DNA from: UBA11795 sp964652755
Lineage (GTDB): Bacteria; Chloroflexota; Dehalococcoidia; Lucifugimonadales; UBA826
Direction of reading: 5' to 3'
Assembly (NCBI GenBank): GCA_964652755.1
Contig: CAZZBP010000010.1
Location: forward strand, 1-43,222
Length of the DNA: 43,222 nucleotides
Positions 25,372 to 33,755 of the stretch are shown piece by piece. Position 1 is the stretch's first letter, and every line of letters begins with the position of its first letter. The translations under genes and the position numbers were made by a program. Below the pieces are notes generated by a model. The model saw only the letters and a program-made list of their open reading frames with translations. It was not told where the DNA came from and ran no database searches.

Positions 25372-25911
25372 CTAAGAACCCCGAACAAGTTCTCTTCTCA
25401 TATCTTCAAATCTGGTTCTGATGCTCCCGTCAATGAGCCTGTCACCGACCTTCGCCACAAAACCCCCAAGAAGAGACTCATCAACTCTCGTAACTACAGT
25501 GAGTTCCTTCCCAATGAGAACCGATAGTGTATCGGATATATTTTTATGTTGATCTGCTGTTAATTCCACTGCGGAAACAATTTCGGCTCTTTCTAGACCC
25601 CTATCAGTATCCACGAATTCCCGAAATGCCTCCGCTATGGCAGGGAGATCGTCCACAGCACCCCGACTAGCCAAAAGGCTTACTAAGTTAACGGCGAGTT
25701 CACCAACTGTTTCAGCAAATGCTTCCTTTATCACCGCAGATTTCTTTTCATTCTCAACCTTAGGTGAATTGGCAAATGTAATGAACACCTCATCACGAAC
25801 CGACGCAGCCAAAACCGCCAGATCATCCAACCAATTCTCCACTTCATTTTTTTCTTTCGCGAGTTGATACACAGCCTGCGCATATCTTCGAGCTGAAACC
25901 GATCTTGCCAT
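25372..25911 (-). CDS. atpH: ATP synthase delta subunit
   Basis: 179 residues. An N-terminal helical bundle (SARRYAQAVYQLAKEKNEVENWLDDLAVL) is followed by the C-terminal domain with the family block VDESLLGGFVAKVGDRLIDGSIRTRFEDMRREL. It joins the peripheral stalk (b subunit) to the top of the alpha-beta hexamer. ATG 25911 follows the atpF stop by one base, so the two are translationally coupled. Confidence 0.95.
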   Translation of the reverse strand: MARSVSARRYAQAVYQLAKEKNEVENWLDDLAVLAASVRDEVFITFANSPKVENEKKSAVIKEAFAETVGELAVNLVSLLASRGAVDDLPAIAEAFREFVDTDRGLERAEIVSAVELTADQHKNISDTLSVLIGKELTVVTRVDESLLGGFVAKVGDRLIDGSIRTRFEDMRRELVRGS

Positions 25912-25912
25912 A

Positions 25913-26410
25913 TCAGTTCTTTCCAGCTGAACTTTCTTCTAAGACGGTATCAATGAGTTCTCTGTGCCCATCCTCGTCGAGGGAAGTCCTAACTACTTTT
26001 TCTGCAGCACTTATGGCAAGTCCGGCAAATTCTCTTCGAAGATCTTCAATAGCCGCATCCCGTTCCCGCTGAATATTCGCCTGTGCTCGGGTTCTTTCCG
26101 CTTCAATATCTTCTCTGGCCTTCTCCATTTCTTCTTCTCGAAATTTCTCCGCTGTTTCTCTGGCCTGGACGATCAGTCTCTGGCCTTCACTTCTAGCTTC
26201 TAGCAGTTGCTCCTGTATAGATTCTTCAGACCGGGCAGCCTCTTCTTTTGCCCGCTCAGCGGCCTCAAGACCGTCCTTGATCTTTTCAGCCCTTTGATCC
26301 AACAGAGAGACAAGTGGCTTGTACAAAAGCTTAGAGAGAATAAAGAAAAGGATAATAAAGCTGACTATCTGAGTAATCAGACCAGGCAGATTTATCCCTA
26401 GTGCATCCAT
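25913..26410 (-). CDS. atpF: ATP synthase Fo b subunit
   Basis: 165 residues. One membrane helix at residues ~8-30 (LPGLITQIVSFIILFFILSKLL) is followed by a long, highly charged helix rich in Glu, Arg and Ala (residues ~38-150) that forms the dimeric peripheral stalk. Only one b gene is present, so the stalk is probably a homodimer. ATG start at 26410, between atpE and atpH. Confidence 0.95.
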   Translation of the reverse strand: MDALGINLPGLITQIVSFIILFFILSKLLYKPLVSLLDQRAEKIKDGLEAAERAKEEAARSEESIQEQLLEARSEGQRLIVQARETAEKFREEEMEKAREDIEAERTRAQANIQRERDAAIEDLRREFAGLAISAAEKVVRTSLDEDGHRELIDTVLEESSAGKN

Positions 26411-26474
26411 TCAGAACTCCTAATTAACGACGCCACGTTCAAAACCATTCGACATATTAGTGGCAGGTTATTCC

Positions 26475-26699
26475 TTAAACAAATTTGATGATAATTGCTA
26501 CAACCAATGCATAAATTGCAATTGCCTCTGTAAACGCAATCGCCAAAATCATGTTTTGCTGAATTTGCGCGCCAGCTTCAGGGTTTCGGCCCAAAGCCTC
26601 CATAGCTTTAGCAGCCAGCAAACCTATGCCAATACCAGGTCCAACTGCCCCCAGGCCTATGGCAAGCCCAGCACCAATGTTCATGACATCGCCTTCCAT
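26475..26699 (-). CDS. atpE: ATP synthase Fo c subunit
   Basis: 74 residues forming a two-helix hairpin. Glycine-rich helix 1 (GLAIGLGAVGPGIGIGLLAAKAMEALGRNPE) ends in the RNP loop that touches F1, and helix 2 (MILAIAFTEAIAIYALVVAIIIKF) carries the ion-binding Glu58. The Gln and Ser/Thr that mark sodium-binding rings are absent (Glu58 is followed by Ala), so proton coupling is inferred. AAAGGAGG sits just upstream of ATG 26699, the strongest ribosome site in the operon, fitting the high copy number of c. Confidence 0.95.
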   Translation of the reverse strand: MEGDVMNIGAGLAIGLGAVGPGIGIGLLAAKAMEALGRNPEAGAQIQQNMILAIAFTEAIAIYALVVAIIIKFV

Positions 26700-26769
26700 T
26701 TAATTTTCCTCCTTTTTACTTAGCATCTGACGTTTTTGATACAAACAAACTATCACATCAATGAAATCG

Positions 26770-27921
26770 TCAACGATGTTCGTCTCCACCGTGGCTAACG
26801 CTAGCCATGGATGCGAACACCAATGTCAACATAGCGAAAATAAACGCCTGTATAAGACCGACGAACAACTCCAGGCCCAGGAACGGTATTATGCCTATTA
26901 GAGGTAATAAAAATCCCATTGCCATAAGCAATACTTCCCCGGCAAATATGTTTCCGAAAAGCCTGAATGTGAAACTAATTACTCTGGCAATTTCGCTTAT
27001 AAGCTCGAGTATACCAACGAAAAAGCCTATAGGGCCTTCTTTGAAATTTAAAAACTTGCCAGCATGACCGAAAGGCCCCAGTATGTTAAATCCCCAATAA
27101 TGGACCATTATCATTGCAACAATAGCCATAGCTAGAGTCATATTGACATCCGTGTTGGCGCTTCTTAAGAACGGGACGAGATGGCCAGCTCTCTTGCCTT
27201 CCCCTAACTCACCATGGTTATTTTCATATTCAGAGAAGGTAAGTTCCTCGCTTAGAGATCCGGGCGAGAGAAATGAAACCGATCCTGTTCCACTAAAAAC
27301 GTGGAGTTTTACAGATGAAAGATGGTCACCGTGAGTCTCTTCACTTGGGTCAGCACCATGACCCGTCGATTTGACAGTATTGCCTTCCGTATGGATTGAG
27401 GTCTTAGCAGGGTCACTATATTCATGTTCGCCATGATGGTGCGCAATCTCTGTGGGATCAGCTATGCGACCTATCGTCCCAAATCCGGGCAATATCCCCA
27501 TCCAATTAGCCACAACAATAAAGATGAAAATTGTGAAAACTAGAGGAAAAAATCTCCTCGCTCTCTCTTTACCCGCAACACTTTCGCAGAGGCCCAGAAA
27601 AAATTCGAAAATGAGTTCAAACAAGGCCTGAAGTCGACCTGGAATTTCCCTTAGACGAGTTCTAACAAGAAGTGCGAGAGCGGTAAGAACAGCCATTGCG
27701 AGCCAAGTAGTCACCATAGTGTTCATGAGGTCCCAGTCGCCGATCGGGGTATAAAAACCTCTTACCACTACTTCCGCTGGAAGTTGGATAGCTGGAAGCG
27801 AGCTTGCCAGAAAGCCCAGCCCAAATGCGTTCCCCAGAGCGCCACTGAGAATGCTGACGATAAAGACAGCCGCGACGATTATGGTTATCGACAGGGCCTT
27901 GGGACTGCCCAGCAGCTTCGC
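26770..27921 (-). CDS. atpB: ATP synthase Fo a subunit with His-rich insertion
   Basis: 383 residues from GTG 27921, against ~240-310 in most bacteria; an in-frame TTG at 27969 would overlap the upstream gene. AGGAG lies 11 bases before the GTG. The C-terminal core is normal: ISEIARVISFTFRLFGNIFAGEVLLM holds the stator Arg (about residue 320) that releases protons from the c-ring, and the last helices are intact. Between VVANWMGILPGFGTIG and PFLRSANTDVNMTL is a hydrophilic insertion of ~95 residues (bases ~27175-27468) with 11 histidines. It should face the outside of the membrane near the proton entry side. Its role is unknown. Confidence 0.92.
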   Translation of the reverse strand, partial: AKLLGSPKALSITIIVAAVFIVSILSGALGNAFGLGFLASSLPAIQLPAEVVVRGFYTPIGDWDLMNTMVTTWLAMAVLTALALLVRTRLREIPGRLQALFELIFEFFLGLCESVAGKERARRFFPLVFTIFIFIVVANWMGILPGFGTIGRIADPTEIAHHHGEHEYSDPAKTSIHTEGNTVKSTGHGADPSEETHGDHLSSVKLHVFSGTGSVSFLSPGSLSEELTFSEYENNHGELGEGKRAGHLVPFLRSANTDVNMTLAMAIVAMIMVHYWGFNILGPFGHAGKFLNFKEGPIGFFVGILELISEIARVISFTFRLFGNIFAGEVLLMAMGFLLPLIGIIPFLGLELFVGLIQAFIFAMLTLVFASMASVSHGGDEHR

Positions 27922-27943
27922 CACTATTTCTAGTTCTCCTAAT

Positions 27944-28168
27944 TTAGTCCTTATCAGAAATGTACCCAAGGACAGATAATAGCATTCGGTACATCCCCGC
28001 TATCGCCGCGATTAGGCCCACGCCTACGCCGGTCAAGGTTAGGAATGGACTAAGATCAAGCCGATCGTCAGCCCATAGGCCACAAACCGCCCCGACGGCA
28101 ATACTTATCCCTACATACCAGCCGATACCTAAAAGACGGAGAACGGTCCCCATCCTCTTGGAGTTCAT
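27944..28168 (-). CDS. AtpZ/AtpI-family membrane protein heading the ATP synthase operon
   Basis: 74 residues with two membrane helices (LLGIGWYVGISIAVGAVCGLWADDRL and LTLTGVGVGLIAAIAGMYRMLL), the layout of the short AtpZ/ATPase_gene1 family often found first in atp operons. AtpI/AtpZ proteins are linked to c-ring assembly or magnesium handling in other bacteria. ATG start at 28168 with GAGGGG upstream. It is followed closely by atpB. Confidence 0.85.
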   Translation of the reverse strand: MNSKRMGTVLRLLGIGWYVGISIAVGAVCGLWADDRLDLSPFLTLTGVGVGLIAAIAGMYRMLLSVLGYISDKD

Positions 28169-28194
28169 AAGACCCCTCGCGAACGGTTGTTAAG

Positions 28195-28222
28195 ATTATC
28201 ACAATGTCAAGATAACGGTCAA
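28195..28222 (-). promoter_or_regulatory. Promoter of the ATP synthase operon
   Basis: On the minus strand TTGACC (28222-28217) and GATAAT (28200-28195) are separated by 16 bases, with TG one base before the -10 (extended -10). Transcription would start near 28188, about 20 bases before the AtpZ-like start. Confidence 0.55.
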
Positions 28223-28223
28223 A

Positions 28224-28260
28224 GGAGCCCGAAGCCAATTACTAAAGATAGTTCGGCTCC
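28224..28260 (-). terminator. Possible weak terminator after the nuclease-domain gene
   Basis: On the minus strand GGAGCCGAA (28260-28252) pairs with TTCGGGCTCC (28233-28224, one bulged base) around an 18-base loop, followed by only three T. It sits between the stop at 28278 and the atp promoter. Confidence 0.35.
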
Positions 28261-28277
28261 AATAAGTACTGAGGGGC

Positions 28278-28817
28278 CTAACCGTCTTTCCCAAGATCTT
28301 CTAAATCCAGTGTATCAATAAAATCAGTAAATGCCGAAAGCCCCCTCAACTCTTCTTCATCAACAGCAGTACCTGTCGGATTACCTGCGGCAGTTCCTCC
28401 AGCTTCAGCGATTTCGTTATCCAAGTTCACACCAGCCTGTTCCACCACATCCTCCTCTGCAAATATAGGGGCGTTGGCTCTAACCGCAAGTGCAATAGCA
28501 TCACTGGGTCGAGAATCGATTTCAATAGTTTTACCATTATATTCGACCAGTATCTTTGCGTAGAAAGTATCATTCTTTAGCTCAGATACGACAATCTTAT
28601 CCACCGACCCGCCCAAGTTTCCTATAACCGCTCCGAGAAGATCGTGAGTCATAGGACGTTGAACGTCAACATCCATCAACTTTAAGCGGATTGCCTCAAC
28701 TTCAAAATGTCCCACAAAAATCGGCAAGAACAAATCGGAATCCTTAACCCGAAGGACCACCGCTCTTTGCTGAGTTTCCTGCCTGACGCGGATGCTTTCT
28801 ATTTCTAGCTCCCTCAT
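28278..28817 (-). CDS. Bifunctional nuclease (BFN/DUF151) domain protein
   Basis: 179 residues from ATG 28817, chosen because AGGAGGT is eight bases upstream; the longer frame has no such site. Residues ~1-130 match the BFN/DUF151 domain: ELEIESIRVRQETQQRAVVLRVKDSDLFLPIFVGHFEVEAI, then DLLGAVIGNLGG and IDSRPSDAIALAVRANAPIFAEEDVVEQAGV. Plant relatives have DNase and RNase activity; bacterial members are poorly characterised. The last ~45 residues are acidic and low in complexity (NEIAEAGGTAAGNP) before a short helix. It lies between the DUF951 gene and the atp operon. Confidence 0.85.
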   Translation of the reverse strand: MRELEIESIRVRQETQQRAVVLRVKDSDLFLPIFVGHFEVEAIRLKLMDVDVQRPMTHDLLGAVIGNLGGSVDKIVVSELKNDTFYAKILVEYNGKTIEIDSRPSDAIALAVRANAPIFAEEDVVEQAGVNLDNEIAEAGGTAAGNPTGTAVDEEELRGLSAFTDFIDTLDLEDLGKDG

Positions 28818-28947
28818 CTGGCCATACCTCCTGATTATATTCATCAATGTTTTCCCGAACAGGGTCAGCAATTCTAAGTTCGAGTAGCATAGGTGTCAAC
28901 GAAACCTAGGATAAGTGTCACTAGAGGGGAAAGCCTTGTGCACATTT

Positions 28948-29145
28948 TCAAGATTGAGAAGAATGAATAAACTTTGCTCGTTTCTCAACATCAGCTCGGG
29001 TCATTACCAACCGACGACCACACTTTTGACAGATAAGCCCTATGTCAGCCCCTATCCTGTCCACGTCCCATTCAGAGCCTCCACATGGATGCCGTTTCTT
29101 AAATATGACTCGATCACCGATGTTAAATGGTTGTATCAAAATCAT
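28948..29145 (-). CDS. DUF951 protein, small zinc-ribbon/OB-like
   Basis: 65 residues matching DUF951: FNIGDRVIFKKRHPCGGSEWDVDRIGADIGLICQKCGRRLVMTRADVEKRAKF. The H-P-C-G and C-x2-C-G pairs suggest a metal site or SH3-like fold with structural cysteines. Function unknown; it is widespread in Firmicutes and Chloroflexota. Its ATG (29145) follows the pyrF stop without a gap, so the two are translationally coupled. Confidence 0.85.
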   Translation of the reverse strand: MILIQPFNIGDRVIFKKRHPCGGSEWDVDRIGADIGLICQKCGRRLVMTRADVEKRAKFIHSSQS

Positions 29146-29979
29146 TCACTGCTGATGATTGCTATCGCGCAAAACAGTGTTGATTTCCTTTCTCAGCATG
29201 TCCGCAGCTTTACCCGCAGCCTGCGAAAAGTTCTTTGCATCGCTGGAAGCATAGTTAATACTTCGAGAAGACGAAATCAGAATATTTGCAAAATCCCTTT
29301 CCATACCAGCTCTCAGGGATCTCGCTAGGTCACCCTTTTGAGAACCAACACCCGGTATCAGAATAGGAATGCCAGGAGCCAGTTCTCTTACTTTCTCTAA
29401 GTCTGCCGGATAAGTTGCACCAACTACCAGACCTAGGTTGCCATTTTCGTTCCATTCCGTTGACATTTCTGCCATTCGCTCAAAAAGTGCCACTTCTGCT
29501 CCTGGTATCGATCTTTCACCCTGGAACTGTCCTCCGTCTGGGTTTGATGATTTGCACCATACGAATACCCCTCTATCCTCATAGTTCAGAAATGGTTGAA
29601 TGGAGTCTCGGCCTCCATAAGCGTTTACAGTAACAGCGTCAAAATCCCAAAATTCAAAAAGGGCAGTCGCATAACGTGAACTCGTAGAACCAATGTCACC
29701 CCTTTTTCCATCACCTATTACTAGCTTGCCAGGGTAGCGATCATGTATGTATTCAACCATTCTCTTGAGCGTTATCAGACCATCAATCCCCAGAGCTTCA
29801 AAAAATCCGAGGTTAGGCTTAAAGGATCCCGAGTATTCAGCTGTACCATCTACTATACCTGCACAAAACTCAAAAACATCTTGGAGCGGCATTCTACTGG
29901 GATCAGGATCAAGGCCTACGCACACCAGAGAGTTACTTCCATTTACAGACATTTCAAGTTTTTCTAGAAACATTGACAA
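29146..29979 (-). CDS. pyrF: Orotidine 5'-phosphate decarboxylase, type 2
   Basis: 277 residues, the length of the larger type-2 enzymes. FKPNLGFFEALG (substrate Lys), VIGDGKRGDIGSTSSRYATALF (the catalytic D-x-K-x-x-D array) and PILIPGVGSQKGD (phosphate loop) are all present. It decarboxylates OMP to UMP in the last step of pyrimidine synthesis. TTG 29979 is given as start because GGGAG is eight bases upstream; an ATG two codons later is possible. First gene of a run with DUF951 and possibly the BFN gene; divergent from the DNA glycosylase. Confidence 0.92.
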   Translation of the reverse strand: MSMFLEKLEMSVNGSNSLVCVGLDPDPSRMPLQDVFEFCAGIVDGTAEYSGSFKPNLGFFEALGIDGLITLKRMVEYIHDRYPGKLVIGDGKRGDIGSTSSRYATALFEFWDFDAVTVNAYGGRDSIQPFLNYEDRGVFVWCKSSNPDGGQFQGERSIPGAEVALFERMAEMSTEWNENGNLGLVVGATYPADLEKVRELAPGIPILIPGVGSQKGDLARSLRAGMERDFANILISSSRSINYASSDAKNFSQAAGKAADMLRKEINTVLRDSNHQQ

Positions 29980-30087
29980 TTAAACTTCTCCCAGTTAGCC
30001 GTACTTAAGGTTATTCTATTCTTACAACGATTTTGATCCAATCTTTTTTCAGGATAATTTGGAATTCAACCAAGCTGGGCATATTAA

Positions 30088-30738
30088 GTGATTTCGCCAG
30101 AAGCAGTATATTCAGAACTCAAAAAACATTATGGCTGGCAGCAATGGTGGCCTGCAGAGACTGACGTTGAAATCATGGTAGGTGCAATATTAACTCAGGG
30201 CACTTCATGGTCAAACGTGGAGAAGGCGATCAAATCACTCAAATCCGCTCATGCACTGGATTTGGAAATAATTAATGAAATGCCTAGAGATCATCTATCT
30301 AAACTAATCTATTCCGCAGGTTTTCATAACGTGAAATCCGCCCGACTGAAATCTCTCACAAGCTATCTATTGGCAGATTTTAAAGGCAATATCGAAGCCT
30401 TCAAAAGACTTCCAACCGGTACGGCAAGATCACAACTCTTAGATATAGATGGCATCGGACCTGAGACTGCCGATGCTATTTTACTTTACGCACTCGGGAA
30501 ATCAGTTTTCATGGTGGATGCCTACACCAAGAGGCTATTTACTCGGCTAGGTTATTCAGTAGATCAAGATTCCTATGATAGTTGGCAAACTTTGCTTGTT
30601 AGTCAGATGCACGAGGCTACCTACACATTTCAACAATATCACGCTTTGATTGTTGAACATTCCAAGGCACGCTGCAAATCTAGGCCCATCTGCAATAGCT
30701 GCCCGTTGGAATCACATTGCGCTTACCCTTCTAAATGA
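30088..30738 (+). CDS. MagIII/endonuclease III-like DNA glycosylase with Fe-S motif
   Basis: 216 residues of the HhH-GPD superfamily. IMVGAILTQGTSWSNVEKAI opens the core, LLDIDGIGPETADAILLYALGKSVFMVDAYTKRLFTRLG (about 113-151) holds the helix-hairpin-helix and catalytic Asp. The Lys used by bifunctional endonuclease III is Glu here (GPETA), which with the DAYTKR motif matches the COG2231 group that includes H. pylori MagIII, a monofunctional 3-methyladenine glycosylase. The C-terminus has C-x5-C-x2-C-x5-C, an iron-sulfur cluster pattern one residue shorter in the first gap than in Nth. GTG start at 30088. It should remove damaged bases; the exact lesion is inferred. Confidence 0.85.
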   Translation: MISPEAVYSELKKHYGWQQWWPAETDVEIMVGAILTQGTSWSNVEKAIKSLKSAHALDLEIINEMPRDHLSKLIYSAGFHNVKSARLKSLTSYLLADFKGNIEAFKRLPTGTARSQLLDIDGIGPETADAILLYALGKSVFMVDAYTKRLFTRLGYSVDQDSYDSWQTLLVSQMHEATYTFQQYHALIVEHSKARCKSRPICNSCPLESHCAYPSK

Positions 30739-30787
30739 TCCAGATCCCAGCAAGTGAACCTAGTGCGTAGTGAGATGATTTACAGAC

Positions 30788-31273
30788 TCAATCAATGCGC
30801 CTTTTCACAAGAAACTTCCGCTGCAACGTAAGCACTTGCTCTCCTCTTTGGTTAATACCCCTGCTTTCCAAGTGAACGATGCCTCTATCTAGTTTCGAAC
30901 GGGACGCTACTATCTCTAATACTTCGCTTTCTCCGTATATCGTGTCTCCGTGAAATGTCGGCCCGTCATGTGTGACTTTTTCATAAACTAGATTAGCTAT
31001 AGCCTTTCCGGATGTTTGTCGTACGCTCATCCCCACAACGAGGCTCATTACTAATAAGCCATTTACAAGGATTTTTCCGTGTTGATGACCATCCATGTAG
31101 TGCGCGTCAGTATGCAATGGGTTATCGTTCATTGTTAAGAGAGAGAAAAGATGATTATCCATTTCCGTGATAGTTTTACCAGGCCAATGCTTAAACACTT
31201 GGCCTTGGCAAAAGTCTTCAAACCAGCCTCCGAAAGTGTCCCTGGAATCTATAATAAGGTTGTTCTCAGGCAT
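30788..31273 (-). CDS. MaoC-family dehydratase (hot-dog fold)
   Basis: 161 residues. WFEDFCQGQVFKHWPGKTITEMDNHLFSLLTMNDNPLHTDAHYM gives the hot-dog helix and the hydratase Asp/His pair (NDNPLHTD). NGLLVMSLVVGMSV and KVTHDGPTFHGDTIYGESEVLE are typical of the branch related to mesaconyl-CoA or beta-methylmalyl-CoA hydratases. It probably adds water to an enoyl-CoA; the acyl group is not determined. It is 15 bases after the acyl-CoA dehydrogenase gene, so the pair likely catalyses successive oxidation and hydration of one acyl-CoA. ATG start at 31273. Confidence 0.85.
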   Translation of the reverse strand: MPENNLIIDSRDTFGGWFEDFCQGQVFKHWPGKTITEMDNHLFSLLTMNDNPLHTDAHYMDGHQHGKILVNGLLVMSLVVGMSVRQTSGKAIANLVYEKVTHDGPTFHGDTIYGESEVLEIVASRSKLDRGIVHLESRGINQRGEQVLTLQRKFLVKRRID

Positions 31274-31288
31274 TTATTTGCTCCTGCC

Positions 31289-32449
31289 CTAAATAGCATG
31301 ATTCTGTAAAAGGCGTTTTGCGATAAGTAGTTTCATGATTTCATTTGTTCCTTCACCTATGATCATAAGGGGAGCATCTCTATAGTATCTTTCTATCGGG
31401 AGATCTTTAGTGTACCCGACACCACCATGCACACGCATGGCCTCCATGGCCACCTCTCCGCAGACTTCGCTAGCGAAAAGTTTTGCCATGGCCGTCTCCA
31501 GATCATTTCTTTCCCCAATGTCTTTCTTCTCGGCAGCGTCATAAACCATCAAGCGAGCGGCGTGGATTTTAGAAGCCATCTCGGCCAATTTAAGCTGGAT
31601 TGCCTGGTGATCTGATATAGGTTTGCCGAACGTATGGCGCTTTTGAGAGTATTCTATAGCAGCATCGAAGGCAGCTTGAGCGACACCGACAGCTCTGGCC
31701 GCAACATTAATTCGTCCGGTCTCAAGCCCTGCCATAACATGATGAAATCCTCTACCCTCCTGGCCTCCTATAAGATTTTCAATGGGTATCCTGCAATCGT
31801 CGAACAGCAACTCGCAAGTGTCTAAACCCCGATATCCGAGCTTGTCTATATGTTGTCCCACTTTGAAACCGTCAACCGGTTTTTCGAATATGAAACAGCT
31901 GATCCCTCGATGAGCGGGATTTGCTTCCAGATTCGTTTTAGCCATCAAAGCGAAAACGTTCCCGTTCTCCCCATTGCTAATGAACATCTTTCTACCGTTT
32001 ATTACGTATTCTTCTCCATCTTTACGGGCTGTCGTCGAAATATTCTGCGCATCACTACCAGCATCCGATTCTGTCAGGGCAAGACCACCTCTTAGTTCTC
32101 CTGTGGCCATGCGAGGAAGAATCCTTCCTTTCTGCTCATCAGTTCCATAGGTCGAAACAATGTGACTGAGGACATGATGAGTTCCTATAATCCCTGACAA
32201 ACTCATCCAACCTTTACTTATCTCCTCAAAAATCATGGCGAAGGTCGTAAAATCCAGTTCCATACCCCCATATTCATTAGGGATAGTGATACCAAAAAGG
32301 CCGAGCTCTTTCAATTTAGGTATCAGCTCGTGTGGATATATATCATCGTTATCATAGGCAGAAGCAATCGGATCAACGTCACGTTTAACAAATTCCCGAA
32401 CCATGTTGATTATCTGCTTTCGATCGTCTTCCGATGTTCTAGTTACCAA
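31289..32449 (-). CDS. Acyl-CoA dehydrogenase
   Basis: 386 residues. GGLALTESDAGSDAQNISTTA and MFISNGENGNVFALMAKT are FAD/substrate-binding blocks, RHTFGKPISDHQAIQLKLAEMASKIHAARLM is the C-terminal helical region, and VHGGVGYTKDLPIERYYRDAPLMIIGEGTNEI ends with the catalytic Glu366. It dehydrogenates a short or branched acyl-CoA and passes electrons to ETF; chain length is unknown. It is less like glutaryl-CoA dehydrogenase than the copy at 10386-11543. TTG start at 32449, 33 bases after argG, and upstream of the MaoC hydratase. Confidence 0.9.
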   Translation of the reverse strand: MVTRTSEDDRKQIINMVREFVKRDVDPIASAYDNDDIYPHELIPKLKELGLFGITIPNEYGGMELDFTTFAMIFEEISKGWMSLSGIIGTHHVLSHIVSTYGTDEQKGRILPRMATGELRGGLALTESDAGSDAQNISTTARKDGEEYVINGRKMFISNGENGNVFALMAKTNLEANPAHRGISCFIFEKPVDGFKVGQHIDKLGYRGLDTCELLFDDCRIPIENLIGGQEGRGFHHVMAGLETGRINVAARAVGVAQAAFDAAIEYSQKRHTFGKPISDHQAIQLKLAEMASKIHAARLMVYDAAEKKDIGERNDLETAMAKLFASEVCGEVAMEAMRVHGGVGYTKDLPIERYYRDAPLMIIGEGTNEIMKLLIAKRLLQNHAI

Positions 32450-32482
32450 GACGTTATTCCTGTTGCATGTAGCTACTTGAAC

Positions 32483-33742
32483 CTACCGATCAAGACGACC
32501 GAATTGTCGATTGCCAAAATTCCGAGCTGACACGCCCAAGACGTTTAGAAGTCCCTCGGCATCCACGTGGTCATAAGCACCCATCGATTCCATAGAACCG
32601 TCATCTGTATACAAGGAGTAAGGCATAGCATCGAATGTATCATCTGCTGTTTCGAAGAACACATTACCTCGGTAAAGCTTCAATTGTATTGTCCCAGTTA
32701 CTAATTGACTAAATATTTCAAGGGCTGAGAGTGCTGAAGATGTGGCCAGATCCAGCCAGTACCCTTGATATATCTGTCGACTTATTATCTTGGATATATC
32801 CTCGAAATGTTCGCGCGCTCTTCTGTCTAAAACAAACTGCAAAAGAAATTCATAACTTCTTCCGAGTAATTCCATACCCGGTGACTCATAAATGCCCCTA
32901 GATTTGATCCCAACGAATCGGTTTTCGACAACGTGAGTTCCTATTCCAACACCATGACGACCTGCAATTTGATTACAGTGAACAAAAATCTCAATTAACC
33001 GCATTGGAGTACCATTAACTGCGACCGGTATACCTGCTTCCCATCTAACGGTCACATACTCCGGCACGTCGGAGCCATCCCATGGCCATACGCCCATGCC
33101 AGGTTCCACGAAATCAGGGCTTATCGTTACGTCTTCGAGGTCTCCCGCTTCGTGGGTTAGGCCTAGAAAATTGGCGTCTGTGGAGTATCTAGATTCCTTT
33201 GCTGGCCGTATGGGAAGAGCTTCAGATTCGCAGTATTTGATCATCTCACTTCTTCCAGGAAATTGTTCGAGGAACTCCTGGTCCCTCCAAGGTGCGTAGA
33301 CTTTAATATTGGGGTTAATCATATTCGCAGCCAGTTGAAATCTGACCTGATCGTTGCCACGGCCTGTAGCTCCATGGAACATTATTTCGATTCCCCAGCG
33401 TTCAAATTCATCCAAGGTAGCTTGAACAGTCACTGGTCTGGCTATTCCAGTTGTATTCCAATAGCCTCCTTCATATCTTGCCTGAGACTGAACTACTTTT
33501 AGGCCTGCTTCAGCAAGGGCGTTTTGCCCTGGAATTATGGTCGCATCAGAAGCCCCGCAGGAAATCATCCTGTCAACTACAGTTTGTAAATTTTCTTCAT
33601 CAGGTTGGCCAAGATCAACAGTGAAACACTTTACATCCACACCGTGCTCACTCAACCAATGAGTTACAGTACAACTGTCAAGCCCACCCGAGACAGCACC
33701 GCCGAAAATAACTCCCTCAGACTGCAGATCACTCCAGTTCAA
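32483..33742 (-). CDS. argG: Argininosuccinate synthase
   Basis: 419 residues. GGAVSGGLDSCTVTHWL is the ATP pyrophosphatase loop near the N-terminus; GYWNTTGIARPVTVQATLDEFERWGIEIMFHGATGRGNDQVRFQLA is the conserved citrulline/ATP block; NQIAGRHGVGIGTHVVENRFVGIKSRGIYESPG follows. It joins citrulline and aspartate using ATP. The loop is AVSGGLDSC rather than the AYSGGLDTS of most members. TTG start at 33742 with AGGA upstream; 13 bases after argD. Confidence 0.93.
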   Translation of the reverse strand: MNWSDLQSEGVIFGGAVSGGLDSCTVTHWLSEHGVDVKCFTVDLGQPDEENLQTVVDRMISCGASDATIIPGQNALAEAGLKVVQSQARYEGGYWNTTGIARPVTVQATLDEFERWGIEIMFHGATGRGNDQVRFQLAANMINPNIKVYAPWRDQEFLEQFPGRSEMIKYCESEALPIRPAKESRYSTDANFLGLTHEAGDLEDVTISPDFVEPGMGVWPWDGSDVPEYVTVRWEAGIPVAVNGTPMRLIEIFVHCNQIAGRHGVGIGTHVVENRFVGIKSRGIYESPGMELLGRSYEFLLQFVLDRRAREHFEDISKIISRQIYQGYWLDLATSSALSALEIFSQLVTGTIQLKLYRGNVFFETADDTFDAMPYSLYTDDGSMESMGAYDHVDAEGLLNVLGVSARNFGNRQFGRLDR

Positions 33743-33755
33743 TAATCAATTCCTA

